Of a stretch of 64,000 bases of DNA, positions 29,501 through 39,310 are shown piece after piece; the stretch's first letter is position 1; each line of letters opens with the position of its first letter. The notes beneath the pieces are model-generated. The model had not been told where the DNA came from. It made no database searches and was given only the letters and a program-made list of their open reading frames with translations. Made by a program: the position numbers and the translations under genes. This stretch comes from an uncultured Clostridia bacterium (lineage in GTDB: Bacteria; Bacillota; Clostridia; Christensenellales; Borkfalkiaceae): NCBI GenBank assembly GCA_944330115.1, contig CALVIN010000002.1, forward strand, positions 124,001-188,000, in the 5' to 3' direction.

Positions 29501-30555
29501 TGGACGAGGGCAAGATAGACTACGTAGTATATACCGGCAAGACGGATATGGAGTCGATAACCAACTACATTTCGCTCCATCACCATGCCATACTGCTCGG
29601 CATAACGGTGCTCACCTCCCTCGACACGACTAACGCGCTTGCCGACTGCATAGCGGGTAGATACACGCAGTTCAACACCGAGCTCGTCGATATCAACCAC
29701 CTGCGCAGGGAAAAGCTGAAGCTCAGCTTCTGCAAGATGCACAGCTGCGGCAACGACTACATCTTCTTCAACAACTTCGACAACAAGATAACCTGCCCCG
29801 AATCGCTCGCCATAAACTTCTCCGACAGGCACTATGGCATCGGCAGCGACGGCATAGTCATGATAGAAAAGTCGGATATTGCCGACTGCAAGGTGCGCGT
29901 GTTCAACCGCGACGGCAGCGAGGCCGGCCTTGCGGCAAACCCCTTAAGGTGCGTAGCTAAGTATGTGTTTGATAAGCACATAGTAAATTCCGACAGAATA
30001 AACATAGAGATCTGCGGCGGGGTAAAGACGCTCGAAGTTGTGTCCTTCAACGGCGTGGCAAGCTCTGTTTCGGTAAACCTCGGCCCGGCAACATTCGATC
30101 CTCAAAAGATACCTGCAAACACCGAGGGAGAGGTGGTGCTCAGGCCCATGTCGTTCGGCGGCAAGGAGTATAACACCACGGCCGTGAACGTGGGCAATTC
30201 GCACTGCATAATCTTCTGTGACAAAGTCGATGACGTCGATTTGGAAAATCTCGGTCAGGCGGTGCTCGCCTCGGGTGTGTTCCCCGGCGTTGCGTATGTC
30301 GAGTGCGCGAGGATAGTAAACGACCTCACCATAAAGCTGCGCGTCTGGGACAAGGTGAACGGCGAAACCATGGCATGCGGCACGGCGGCGGCAGCGGTAG
30401 TTGCCGCGGCGGTAAAGATAGCCGCCTGCGCCGTGGACAAGGTGATAACCGTCAAACTCCGCGGCGGCGACCTGTTCGTGAGAAACCTCGAAAACGGCGA
30501 CCTCGTTTTGGACGGATCGGTAAAACAGTCTTATGAAGGCGTGATCGAAATATAA
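26500..30555 (+). CDS. carB: Carbamoyl-phosphate synthase large subunit fused to a DapF-like domain lacking one catalytic Cys
   Basis: Residues 1–~1075 are a complete CarB: two ATP-grasp halves (VIGSGPIVIGQAAEFDYAG and VIGSGPIRIGQGIEFDYSS mark their starts) and a C-terminal allosteric MGS-like domain ending near FNTELVDINHLRREK. Without a stop or new ribosome-binding site the frame runs into a diaminopimelate-epimerase domain (~1076–1351) opening with FCKMHSCGNDYIFF. The DapF signature N-x-D-G-S-x4-C-G-N is here NRDGSEAGLAAN: the first catalytic Cys is Ala1145. The second, in ETMACGTAAAA (Cys1293), is present. CarB should be active; the epimerase half is probably inactive or altered. The stop overlaps the next ATG by one base. 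Confidence 0.93.
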   Translation: MPKREDIKKVLVIGSGPIVIGQAAEFDYAGAQACRVLKDAGLDVVLCNSNPATIMTDKALADEIYLEPLTIDTLKRIIIKERPDSLLASLGGQTGLTLGCKLAKEGFLDKWGVKLIGVNLSAIDRAEDRELFKETMQKINQPVVPSDIAYTVEECLEVAQKIGGYPVIVRPAYTLGGAGGGVAHDEEELKIIAHNGLMLSPITQVLIEKYIGGWKEIEFEVLRDGAGNVLTVCSMENFDPVGIHTGDSIVIAPAVTLSDKEYQMLRTASLDIISELGIEGGCNCQFALNPDSFEYSVIEVNPRVSRSSALASKATGYPIAKVATKIALGYTLDEIKNDVTGKTYACFEPTLDYVVVKLPKWPFDKFLYAKRTLGTRMKATGEVMAIGTSFEMAIMKAVRGAEISLGTLNMPKMMELSDDEIHSKLHELTDERLFVVFSAIKRGISIDEIHNITKIDKWFLNKLKNLADFEGDIAGKPLTRAQYIHGKKLGYPDKELEKLSGNKLPMHRDAVFKMVDTCGAEFAAQTPYFYSTYDEPDHDEAKPFVKRSKKRRIIVIGSGPIRIGQGIEFDYSSVHCVWTLKELGYEVIIINNNPETVSTDFDTADRLYFEALTPEDVQSVIDVEKPYGVVITFGGQTAIKLCGYLDKKGIRILGTPADSVDLAEDRERFDELLEQFSIARPKGLTVMTKEEAISAAEQLGYPVLLRPSYVIGGQNMTIAFTQNDIERYMDVILSQKIENPVLCDKYLMGTELEVDAISDGVDVLIPGIMQHIERAGVHSGDSIAVYPPYNLSDAMLKKVVDISVELALSLKTKGLINIQYLIYHNELYVIEVNPRASRTIPYISKVTGVPMVELATKILVGAKLKRLGYGTGLYPNSPYVAVKVPVFSFEKLNDVNSQLGPEMKSTGEVLGIGKTIEEALFKGLVSAGFNMKHPTKQQPSGIYFTVNDQDKYEIVNIVKKFADLGLTFYATKGTANVIRSLGIECTEVARLSTNDDIFKLMDEGKIDYVVYTGKTDMESITNYISLHHHAILLGITVLTSLDTTNALADCIAGRYTQFNTELVDINHLRREKLKLSFCKMHSCGNDYIFFNNFDNKITCPESLAINFSDRHYGIGSDGIVMIEKSDIADCKVRVFNRDGSEAGLAANPLRCVAKYVFDKHIVNSDRINIEICGGVKTLEVVSFNGVASSVSVNLGPATFDPQKIPANTEGEVVLRPMSFGGKEYNTTAVNVGNSHCIIFCDKVDDVDLENLGQAVLASGVFPGVAYVECARIVNDLTIKLRVWDKVNGETMACGTAAAAVVAAAVKIAACAVDKVITVKLRGGDLFVRNLENGDLVLDGSVKQSYEGVIEI

Positions 30556-31682
30556 TGATATACTTTGACAATGCGGCGACGACAAAGCCCGACGATGGCT
30601 GTCTTGCCGAAGCCGCGCAATACCTTACAGATAAATTTTATAATCCTTCCGCGTTATACGCGGAAGGATATAATTTGCACTTGGAACTTGCCGAAGCGCG
30701 AAAAGAGCTGCTCTCTCATATAGCCGATCCCGACGAGTTCGAGCTTATATTCACCTCGTGCGGGACTGAGGCCGATAATCAGGCGGTATTCTGCGGTGGC
30801 AGGCGGGGCAATATAGTCAGCACCATGGGCGAACACGCCGCTGTGTATGAATCTGTGCAGGAGGCCGGCAGGCGGGGAGCGGAGGCGCGCTTTGCCTCCC
30901 TTATGCCCGACGGCAGCGTTGATGTTTCCGACCTCCTTTCAAAGGTCGACGGCAAAACTTCGCTCGTATCGTTCATTCACGTCAACAACGAAACGGGCGC
31001 AGTAAACGATGTGAACGCCATCGCCGCCAAAATAAAGGCAAAAAACCCGCGCACTCTCGTCCATTGCGACGGCGTGCAGGCGTTCGGCAAAATACCATTT
31101 ACGCTCTCGCAAAATATCGATATGTATTCTGTAAGCGCGCACAAGATAGGCGCGCTAAAGGGTACGGGCGCGCTCATAAAGAGGAAAAAGATCGTTCTCT
31201 CGCCGTATATCTACGGCGGCGGGCAGGAGCGGGGCTTGAGGAGCGGTACCGAAAATGTGTTCGGCATACAGATGTTCCGCCTCGCCGCGCGCAAGAGCTA
31301 TCTTTCGCTAAAAGAAAATTACCAAAAAATTTCCGCCGTGAACGCTGCGCTGTGGAACGGGCTGGATAAAGAGCTGTTTACACGGATATCTCCCGAGGGC
31401 GGCTCGCCCTATATACTCACCGTTGCGGCGCGCGGCGTGCGCGGCGAGACCATACTGCACATGTGCGACGACGCGGGGCTGATAATAGGCACCGGCTCGG
31501 CGTGCTCGTCCAACTCGGCAAAGCGCCATTCGCGCGTGATGACCTCGTGCGGGGTGGGCGACGACCTCATCGACGGCGTTCTGCGCATAAGCTTTTCAAA
31601 GGAGAGCAGCATAGAGCAGGCGGAGGAGGGCGCGCGCATTTTGAACGAAGTCGTGCGAAAGGACAGGGAGCTCACCGAGTGA
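30555..31682 (+). CDS. Cysteine desulfurase (NifS/IscS family)
   Basis: PLP enzyme delivering persulfide sulfur from cysteine. YFDNAATTKPD opens the protein, VHCDGVQAFGKIPF is the PLP-ring block, SAHKIGALKGTGAL contains the PLP lysine (~197), and GTGSACSSNSAKRHSR holds the persulfide Cys (~317) on a short, group-II-like loop. It is 375 residues. It is immediately followed by thiI with overlapping codons, a standard pair in which the desulfurase charges ThiI for 4-thiouridine synthesis. The paired location makes an IscS/NifZ-type role in tRNA thiolation more likely than general Fe–S assembly. Confidence 0.93.
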   Translation: MIYFDNAATTKPDDGCLAEAAQYLTDKFYNPSALYAEGYNLHLELAEARKELLSHIADPDEFELIFTSCGTEADNQAVFCGGRRGNIVSTMGEHAAVYESVQEAGRRGAEARFASLMPDGSVDVSDLLSKVDGKTSLVSFIHVNNETGAVNDVNAIAAKIKAKNPRTLVHCDGVQAFGKIPFTLSQNIDMYSVSAHKIGALKGTGALIKRKKIVLSPYIYGGGQERGLRSGTENVFGIQMFRLAARKSYLSLKENYQKISAVNAALWNGLDKELFTRISPEGGSPYILTVAARGVRGETILHMCDDAGLIIGTGSACSSNSAKRHSRVMTSCGVGDDLIDGVLRISFSKESSIEQAEEGARILNEVVRKDRELTE

Positions 31683-32863
31683 CGATACAAAATAAAATGG
31701 AACAAGCTATGGAACACGTTATTATAATACGCTATGCCGAAATTCATTTAAAGGGCAAAAACCGCGGCTATTTCGAGCGCGCGTTTGCCGCCAACATGGA
31801 AAAATCTTTAAAGGGCATCCGCCACGAGATACGCAGGCAGAGCGGCAGGTACCTCGTCGAAAACTTCGACGACGGCGAAGTAAATAAAATAGTTAAAAAG
31901 CTCTCAAAGGTATTCGGCGTGCACTCGCTCAGCGTCGGTTATAAGGTAGATTCTGATATGGACGAGATCTACCGCGCCGCCGAGGCGGTATGCGACGAGA
32001 CGGGCAAGTTCAAGGTGGAGACGCACCGCGCCGACAAGGCCTTCTATTTAAAATCGCCCGAAATAAGCGCGCAGATAGGCGGCAGGTTGCTTGATAAGCA
32101 CAAAGGCCTTTCGGTTGACGTGCACGAACCCGACTTTGTTATAAATATCGACGTGCGCGAAAATGGCAAGACGCTTGTGTTCAACAAGTTCATAAAGTGC
32201 GCCGACGGCATGCCGGTGGGCACCGCTGGCAGGGGGCTGCTGCTCCTTTCGGGCGGCATCGACAGCCCCGTTGCGGGCCACATGATCGCCAAGCGCGGCA
32301 TGAAGATAGATTGCCTTCACTTCCACAGCTACCCCTACACAAATATGCAGGCGCGGCAGAAGGTTATCGACCTTGCCAAGATACTCTCCGAATACAACTG
32401 CGGCATAAGGCTTTCTATAATCTCGGTAAAGGAGATACAGGAGGAGATACACAAAAATTGCAACGGCGCCTATATGGTGACGCTCCTGCGCCGCTTTATG
32501 ATGCGCCTTGCCGAGCGCCTTGCCAAAAAGGACGGCGACCAATGCATCATAACTGGCGAAAGTTTGGGCCAGGTGGCCAGTCAGACGATAGAGGGAATGA
32601 CCTCATCGAACAGCGTGGTGGAGAGCGTGCCCGTGCTGCGTCCGCTGTGCGGCTTCGACAAGAACGAGATAATCGAGCGCAGCCGCAACATAGGTGCGTA
32701 CGATATCTCCATCCGCCCCTACGAGGACTGCTGCACGGTATTTTTGCCCGACTACCCCATAATCAAGCCAAAGCTGAATGACGTGCTGGCAGAGGAGGCC
32801 AAGCTCGACGTAAATAAGCTGCTCGACGACGCCTTTGCCACGCTCGAAGTAACCGAGTATTGA
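31679..32863 (+). CDS. thiI: tRNA 4-thiouridine synthase ThiI
   Basis: Adenylates U8 of tRNA and inserts sulfur, and may also supply thiazole sulfur. The N-terminal ferredoxin-like/THUMP region begins IIIRYAEIHLKGKNRGYFE; the PP-loop LLSGGIDSPVAGHM is near residues 189–202. VFLPDYPIIKP closes the AANH domain. No rhodanese domain follows, as usual in Firmicutes. I chose the GTG at 31679, which overlaps the desulfurase stop and has AGGGAG eight bases upstream; ATGs at 31697 and 31709 are alternatives. Confidence 0.94.
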   Translation: MTIQNKMEQAMEHVIIIRYAEIHLKGKNRGYFERAFAANMEKSLKGIRHEIRRQSGRYLVENFDDGEVNKIVKKLSKVFGVHSLSVGYKVDSDMDEIYRAAEAVCDETGKFKVETHRADKAFYLKSPEISAQIGGRLLDKHKGLSVDVHEPDFVINIDVRENGKTLVFNKFIKCADGMPVGTAGRGLLLLSGGIDSPVAGHMIAKRGMKIDCLHFHSYPYTNMQARQKVIDLAKILSEYNCGIRLSIISVKEIQEEIHKNCNGAYMVTLLRRFMMRLAERLAKKDGDQCIITGESLGQVASQTIEGMTSSNSVVESVPVLRPLCGFDKNEIIERSRNIGAYDISIRPYEDCCTVFLPDYPIIKPKLNDVLAEEAKLDVNKLLDDAFATLEVTEY

Positions 32864-32974
32864 GGCGTTTAAGGCTATACAAACCGATGGCAAAAAAATC
32901 GGTCGCCGTAGTGCGACCGCAAACTGATTTTAATACATGGTTGCATGAAAATATTATTTAGCGCCTATTATTTA

Positions 32975-33004
32975 GCGCCGCGCAAAATTTTGCGCGGCGC
33001 TTTT
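32975..33004. terminator. Bidirectional hairpin terminator between thiI and the PBP gene
   Basis: GCGCCGCGCAAAA and its exact complement form a continuous 26-bp palindrome (32975–33000) followed by TTTT. It separates convergent genes. Confidence 0.75.
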
Positions 33005-33009
33005 AAAAT

Positions 33010-35223
33010 TTATTCGTATATCCAGTCCTTTTGCGTTATATCGGGCATATCCTTTTGAGGTGACGGCTCAACCGAAAAGCACACTTCGGGCAGCGTTATC
33101 GTGTTTCCGTAAAATATTTCGCCGTCATTCGAGCGGTAGTAGGGGGTAACGCTGTATGTGTATGTGCCGCTTTCTGCGCTGTCGCATATCTTTTCCGTCC
33201 ACGGGCCGTCGTATATGGTGACTGTGCCATCCTTTCCCCGTCTTTTTACCAGATATGCGTAGTACTCTGTTTGGCGTAGTACTATGCAAACGATGCCGTC
33301 ATCGGCAATTATCTGTGGTTTTGAGATCGTCGGAAGGCTGAATTTGTGCGACTTCTCCTTAGGTATGGCGCCGCTCAATACCTTTATCGTGCAGGTGGCA
33401 AGTTTGGGCGCACAGTCGTCGGCCAAAATTATTCGGTTGTTTTGGCCGTACTCATATCTGTCTATCGCAACGCTCACCGTGCCAGCCGTCCTTTCAAGGG
33501 GCGACGGGGAGCCCGCGCCATACAGTTCCCTTAAAATGTCGCCCGCAAGGCGGCAGCAGCCCGAGCCGGTCACATCAGTGGGGGTATTGTCTTTGCTGCC
33601 CATCCAAACGCCCACCGTGTCGGCCGAGGTGTATGCTATGCAGTAGCCGTCGGTGTTGCCCTTTTCGGTGCCGCAGGTGCCCGTCTTTGCCGCCACGTCA
33701 TAGGCAAACTTGCCCAGCTTCTTCGCTGTGCCCTCTTCGCTCGTGGCGCACAGCATGTCGTTCATCAGCGAGGCCGTCCCCTCCGAAAACACCTTTTTTT
33801 GTCCGCCTTCGGCGCTGTAAATTGTTTTGCCGTTTTTAAGTTTTATCTCCTTGATAAATTTTGCCGGCGCGTACCTCCCGCCGCCGCTGAAAACGCCGTA
33901 TTTTTCACACAGCTCGTCAAGGCTCAGCCCGTGCGTCATGCCGCCGAGCGCAAGCGAAAGGTTGCTTTCGCTCTCCTCAAGCTCTATGCCCAGGTTTTTT
34001 GCGTAAGCTGCCGCCTTCTTTATTGTCAGTGCGTTCAGCGTTTTAACGGCGGGTATGTTATAGCTCTTTATCAGGCTCTCTTTCACGGTCACATAGCCGT
34101 GATATTTTTTATCGTAATTTTCGGGCGAATAGCCGCCGTAGTCCGTCCTTTCGTCGAGTATCTTGGTGGCGGGGCAGATGAGTTTTTCCTCTATCGCGGG
34201 CGCGTATACGAGCAGCGGCTTTATCGCAGAGCCGGGCTGCCTGCGTGCGCCGCCAATATCGGAGCGGTAGGCCTTCACGCCGCCGTCCTTTGCCATAATT
34301 ATTATTGCCATGTCGCAGTCTGAAGTCATTTCGTCGGCGAGCTTTTGCAGCTCTCTGTTTGCGTAGGTTATCACCTGCACGTCTTTCAGCTCGTACGAAC
34401 CTATGTCAAACCTGTCGAGTTCGTCGAACACGCACTCAAGGTAGTGCGACGTCGCCGCGCCCGCAATCTGCACGGCGGAGAGCGGAGCTTCCTTTGCCGC
34501 CGCATACTCGCTTTCGTCTATATAGCCGCATTCCAGCATGCATTTTAAAACGAGGTTGCGCTTTTTAAGGCACTTTTCACCGTTTTTAAAGGGTGAGTAG
34601 TTGTTCGGCGAAGTCAAGAGACCCGTCAGAGTGGCGCTCTGCTCCAAAGTAAGGCTGTCGGCCGTGGTGCCGAAGTAAAATTCGGCCGCGCTCTCCAGCC
34701 CGTAGCAGTTGTGGCCGAAGTAAATGGTGTTCAAATACATCTCCAGAATGTCGGCCTTGGAATACCGCCTTTCCAGCTCTCGTGTGAGCTTTATCTCGTT
34801 TAATTTGCGCGCTATCGTCTTGTCGCCCGTAAGGTGCGTGTTTTTTATGAGCTGTTGGCTTATCGTAGAGGCGCCCTGGCTGAACGAGCGCGAGGATATG
34901 TTTTTAAACAGCGCCTTTGCCATTCTGCCGTAGTTGAGGCCGTGGTGCTTAAAAAACGTTCTGTCTTCCGAGGCGATGAATGCGTCTATCGTGTATTCGT
35001 TCAGATCGGCAAGCTTCACGCTCTTCTTGCGCGCGGCAAGGGAGGCGCTCGTCATTTCGCGCCCGTCGCTGTCGCACACCGTTATGCACCTGCCGTAGTC
35101 GGTGAGCTTATTTTCGTCGAGGCGGGCGTCCTTTGTTATAAATGAATATACCGCAAAGCCCGCCGCAACAGCTATCGCCGCGAGCGCGAGCAGCACAAGT
35201 ATTGCCTTAGTTAATTTTCTCAT
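33010..35223 (-). CDS. Class A penicillin-binding protein (transglycosylase/transpeptidase)
   Basis: Bifunctional peptidoglycan synthase outside the membrane. A short cytoplasmic tail and one helix (AILVLLALAAIAVAAGFAVY, residues ~7–27) precede the GT51 domain with its catalytic Glu in ASEDRTFFKHHG and GASTISQQLIKN. The transpeptidase has the SxxK serine in QPGSAIKPLL, SYN in KSYNIPA and the KTG box in AAKTGTCG. The last ~100 residues are a fibronectin-III-like tail (QTEYYAYLVKR … GTYTYSVTPYYRS). It is 737 residues. A dispersed AGTACTATG element lies within the tail-coding part at 33263–33290. Monocistronic and divergent from miaB. Confidence 0.95.
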   Translation of the reverse strand: MRKLTKAILVLLALAAIAVAAGFAVYSFITKDARLDENKLTDYGRCITVCDSDGREMTSASLAARKKSVKLADLNEYTIDAFIASEDRTFFKHHGLNYGRMAKALFKNISSRSFSQGASTISQQLIKNTHLTGDKTIARKLNEIKLTRELERRYSKADILEMYLNTIYFGHNCYGLESAAEFYFGTTADSLTLEQSATLTGLLTSPNNYSPFKNGEKCLKKRNLVLKCMLECGYIDESEYAAAKEAPLSAVQIAGAATSHYLECVFDELDRFDIGSYELKDVQVITYANRELQKLADEMTSDCDMAIIIMAKDGGVKAYRSDIGGARRQPGSAIKPLLVYAPAIEEKLICPATKILDERTDYGGYSPENYDKKYHGYVTVKESLIKSYNIPAVKTLNALTIKKAAAYAKNLGIELEESESNLSLALGGMTHGLSLDELCEKYGVFSGGGRYAPAKFIKEIKLKNGKTIYSAEGGQKKVFSEGTASLMNDMLCATSEEGTAKKLGKFAYDVAAKTGTCGTEKGNTDGYCIAYTSADTVGVWMGSKDNTPTDVTGSGCCRLAGDILRELYGAGSPSPLERTAGTVSVAIDRYEYGQNNRIILADDCAPKLATCTIKVLSGAIPKEKSHKFSLPTISKPQIIADDGIVCIVLRQTEYYAYLVKRRGKDGTVTIYDGPWTEKICDSAESGTYTYSVTPYYRSNDGEIFYGNTITLPEVCFSVEPSPQKDMPDITQKDWIYE
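33263..33290 (-). repeat. Dispersed AGTACTATG element, copy 4 (inside the PBP gene)
   Basis: On the minus strand: left arm TTTGCAT, then AGTACT followed by ACG. On the plus strand the core AGTACTATG is at 33278–33286. A second AGTACT lies 17 bp away at 33261–33266. The right arm is not conserved here. Confidence 0.6.
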
Positions 35224-35265
35224 CTAAAATAGTATCTATAAAATGCAGATTTTGTTGCAAATCGA

Positions 35266-35294
35266 TTGAAAAAATCGCCGTAAAATTATATAAT
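35266..35294 (+). promoter_or_regulatory. Promoter of miaB
   Basis: TTGAAA, a 17-base spacer and TATAAT, 65 bp before the miaB ATG. Confidence 0.78.
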
Positions 35295-35359
35295 AAATCC
35301 GTATACCAGATCAAAATGGCGCCGTTTGGCTTGTTCCGGCCCGTTACACAAGGAGTTTT

Positions 35360-36673
<1,314 letters not shown>

Positions 36674-36735
36674 CGGCTTGCCTAAAATTTTTATACATTT
36701 ATTCAGTTGATAAAGGGACGGTATTTTAGTATTTT

Positions 36736-39309
36736 ATGGCACTTTCACCGATGATGAAGCACTACCTTTCCGTAAAGGAAAAGTATAAAGACTGCATACT
36801 CTTTTACAGGCTGGGCGACTTTTACGAGATGTTTTTCGACGACGCCGAAAGGGCTTCAAAACTTTTGGGGCTCACGCTCACCGGCAGAGATTGCGGGCTT
36901 GAAAAGCGCGCGCCGATGTGCGGCGTGCCCTATCATGCCGCCGATGACTATATTGCAAAGCTTATAGAGTGCGGTGAGAAGGTGGCCATCTGCGAGCAGC
37001 TCGAAGATCCCTCTTCAAAGGCGGGTGACATCGTCGCGCGCGACGTGATAAGGGTGGTGACGCCCGGCACTATGACCGACGAAAACCACCTCGACGAGCG
37101 TGCGCCCAGCTACATATGCAGCGCATACCTTTCGGAGGAGCTCTCGGCGCTCGCCTGGGCGGATATCACCACGGGCGAGTTCTGTGCAGAGCAGTTCGAG
37201 GGCGATGAAAACGGCGCGCAGGCCGTATCGCTCATGATAAAGCTCGGCGTAAAGGAGGTCATCTGCAATCAGGACTTCCTGCTGAAGTCGCGTTCCCTTC
37301 CCGAGGTGTCGCGCGGGGTGCTGCCCAAATTTTCGTCCTATCCCGAGTGGGCGTACGGCAGTTCGGCCGCCGAGCGCGCCCTCTGCGAGCAGTTTGCGGC
37401 AAAGTCGCTTGCCGCCTTTTCGGTATGCGGCCGCACGGGCGCGATATGTGCCGCAGGCGCGCTGTTGGAGTATCTCAAAGATACCCAAAAACACGCGCTC
37501 AAAAATATCGACGGCATACGCTATCTCTCAACCGACAGCTACCTTAAGCTGGATAATACCGCCATACGCAACCTCGAGCTCAATAAAACGCTCTTCGAGG
37601 GCAAAAAATACGGCTCGCTTCTTTGGCTCTTGGATAAGACCAAGACGGGCATGGGCTCGCGCATGTTGCAGAGTTGCCTTCTTTCCCCTCTTGTAGATAT
37701 CGACGCTATAAATTATAGATTGAGCGGCGTAGAGGAGTTTTTCAATGCTCCCGTCGTGATGCTTTCGGTTGCCGACCTTCTTTCGGAGGTGAAGGACATA
37801 GAGCGCCTTTCGGGCAAGATCTCCAACGACAATATCATGCCTCGCGACTGCCTCGCGCTGGCGGGTTCGCTCGCCGTGGTGCCCAACATAAAGTTTCAGC
37901 TCTCGGGCTTTGTTTCGCGCGCGGTAAACGACATCGCGGCGGGACTTATCGACCTGAGCGCAGTGGCCGACCTCATAGAGAGGGCAATAGTTTCCGAAAA
38001 TACTCCCGCAGTCTTAAAGGACGGCGGGTATATCAAAAAAGGCTACAACGCCCGCCTCGACGAGCTCCGCGACATAAAGGATCACGGCAAGGACATAATG
38101 CTGCGCATCGAATCGCGCGAGCGCGACGCAACGGGCATCCGCACCTTAAAGGTGGGCTTCAACAGGGTGTTCGGCTATTATATCGAGGTCTCCAAGTCGT
38201 TCAAAGACAAGGTGCCCATTCACTATCAGCGCAGGCAGACGCTCGCCAACGCCGAGAGGTACACCACCGACGAACTCAAAGAGATAGAGGAAAAGATACT
38301 CACCAGTGAGGACACGGCGCTCAAACTTGAGGCAGAACTTTATGCCGATATAAAGCGCGAGCTCGCCGCAAACATAAACAACTTAAAAAAGCTCTCTTCT
38401 TCCATCGCATTTCTGGATATGCTCATAAGTTTTGCGCAGATCGCAAAGACAAACCGCTATGTGCGCCCCAAGATGGTGGAAAGCTGTTGCCCGCTCGTAA
38501 TAAAGGAGGGCAGGCACCCCGTGGTGGAGGTCATATCCAAGGAGAAGTTCGTCCCCAACGACGTGCTTTTGGACGAAGGCGAAAATCGCACCATGATAAT
38601 AACCGGCCCCAACATGGCGGGCAAGAGCACATACATGCGTCAGACGGCGCTCATTACTATAATGGCGCACATAGGCAGCTTTGTGCCGGCAAAATATGCC
38701 GAAATACCCATAACCGACAGGATATTCACACGAGTGGGCGCAAGCGACAATCTCATTCTCGACCAGAGCACCTTCATGGTGGAGATGATAGAGGTGGCGT
38801 CTATTCTGCAGAACGCCACGCGCAACAGCCTTTTAATTCTCGACGAAGTGGGCAGGGGCACGAGCACCTACGACGGCCTCAGCATAGCGTGGGCGGTGAT
38901 AGAGCACATAACAAACAAGATAGGCGCAAAAACGATGTTTGCCACTCACTATCACGAGCTGACCGAGCTCGAGAACAGAATGAGCGGCGTAAAGAACTAT
39001 AAGATAGCGGTAAAAGAGATCAACGGCAGCGTGGTGTTCCTCCGCAAGATAATGCGCGGCGGCGCAAACCGCAGTTTCGGCATAGAGGTAGCCGCCCTTG
39101 CGGGCGTCCCGCAGGAGGTCACCGAGCGTGCAAAGCAGATATTAAAGGCGGTGGAGCGCGGTGAGGGCGCCGTGGTCCGCGAGGCCGAGGAGCGCGAGGA
39201 GCGCGAGTGCTCGGAAGTAGAGCACATATTAAAGGAGACCGACCTCAATACCCTCTCGCCCATGCAGGCGTTCATGCTGCTTTCGGACCTCATTGAAAAG
39301 GTGAAGTGA
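36736..39309 (+). CDS. mutS: DNA mismatch repair protein MutS
   Basis: Recognises mismatches and recruits MutL. The mismatch-binding Phe–x–Glu is in LGDFYEMFFDDAE near the N-terminus. The C-terminal ABC-type ATPase has Walker A GPNMAGKST (~624–632), DQSTFMVEMIEVA and the Walker B/D region LLILDEVGRGTSTYDG. A C-terminal tail with SEVEHILKETDLNTLSPMQA fits the tetramerisation/clamp region. It is 857 residues. mutL begins one base after its stop. Confidence 0.97.
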   Translation: MALSPMMKHYLSVKEKYKDCILFYRLGDFYEMFFDDAERASKLLGLTLTGRDCGLEKRAPMCGVPYHAADDYIAKLIECGEKVAICEQLEDPSSKAGDIVARDVIRVVTPGTMTDENHLDERAPSYICSAYLSEELSALAWADITTGEFCAEQFEGDENGAQAVSLMIKLGVKEVICNQDFLLKSRSLPEVSRGVLPKFSSYPEWAYGSSAAERALCEQFAAKSLAAFSVCGRTGAICAAGALLEYLKDTQKHALKNIDGIRYLSTDSYLKLDNTAIRNLELNKTLFEGKKYGSLLWLLDKTKTGMGSRMLQSCLLSPLVDIDAINYRLSGVEEFFNAPVVMLSVADLLSEVKDIERLSGKISNDNIMPRDCLALAGSLAVVPNIKFQLSGFVSRAVNDIAAGLIDLSAVADLIERAIVSENTPAVLKDGGYIKKGYNARLDELRDIKDHGKDIMLRIESRERDATGIRTLKVGFNRVFGYYIEVSKSFKDKVPIHYQRRQTLANAERYTTDELKEIEEKILTSEDTALKLEAELYADIKRELAANINNLKKLSSSIAFLDMLISFAQIAKTNRYVRPKMVESCCPLVIKEGRHPVVEVISKEKFVPNDVLLDEGENRTMIITGPNMAGKSTYMRQTALITIMAHIGSFVPAKYAEIPITDRIFTRVGASDNLILDQSTFMVEMIEVASILQNATRNSLLILDEVGRGTSTYDGLSIAWAVIEHITNKIGAKTMFATHYHELTELENRMSGVKNYKIAVKEINGSVVFLRKIMRGGANRSFGIEVAALAGVPQEVTERAKQILKAVERGEGAVVREAEEREERECSEVEHILKETDLNTLSPMQAFMLLSDLIEKVK

Positions 39310-39310
39310 T

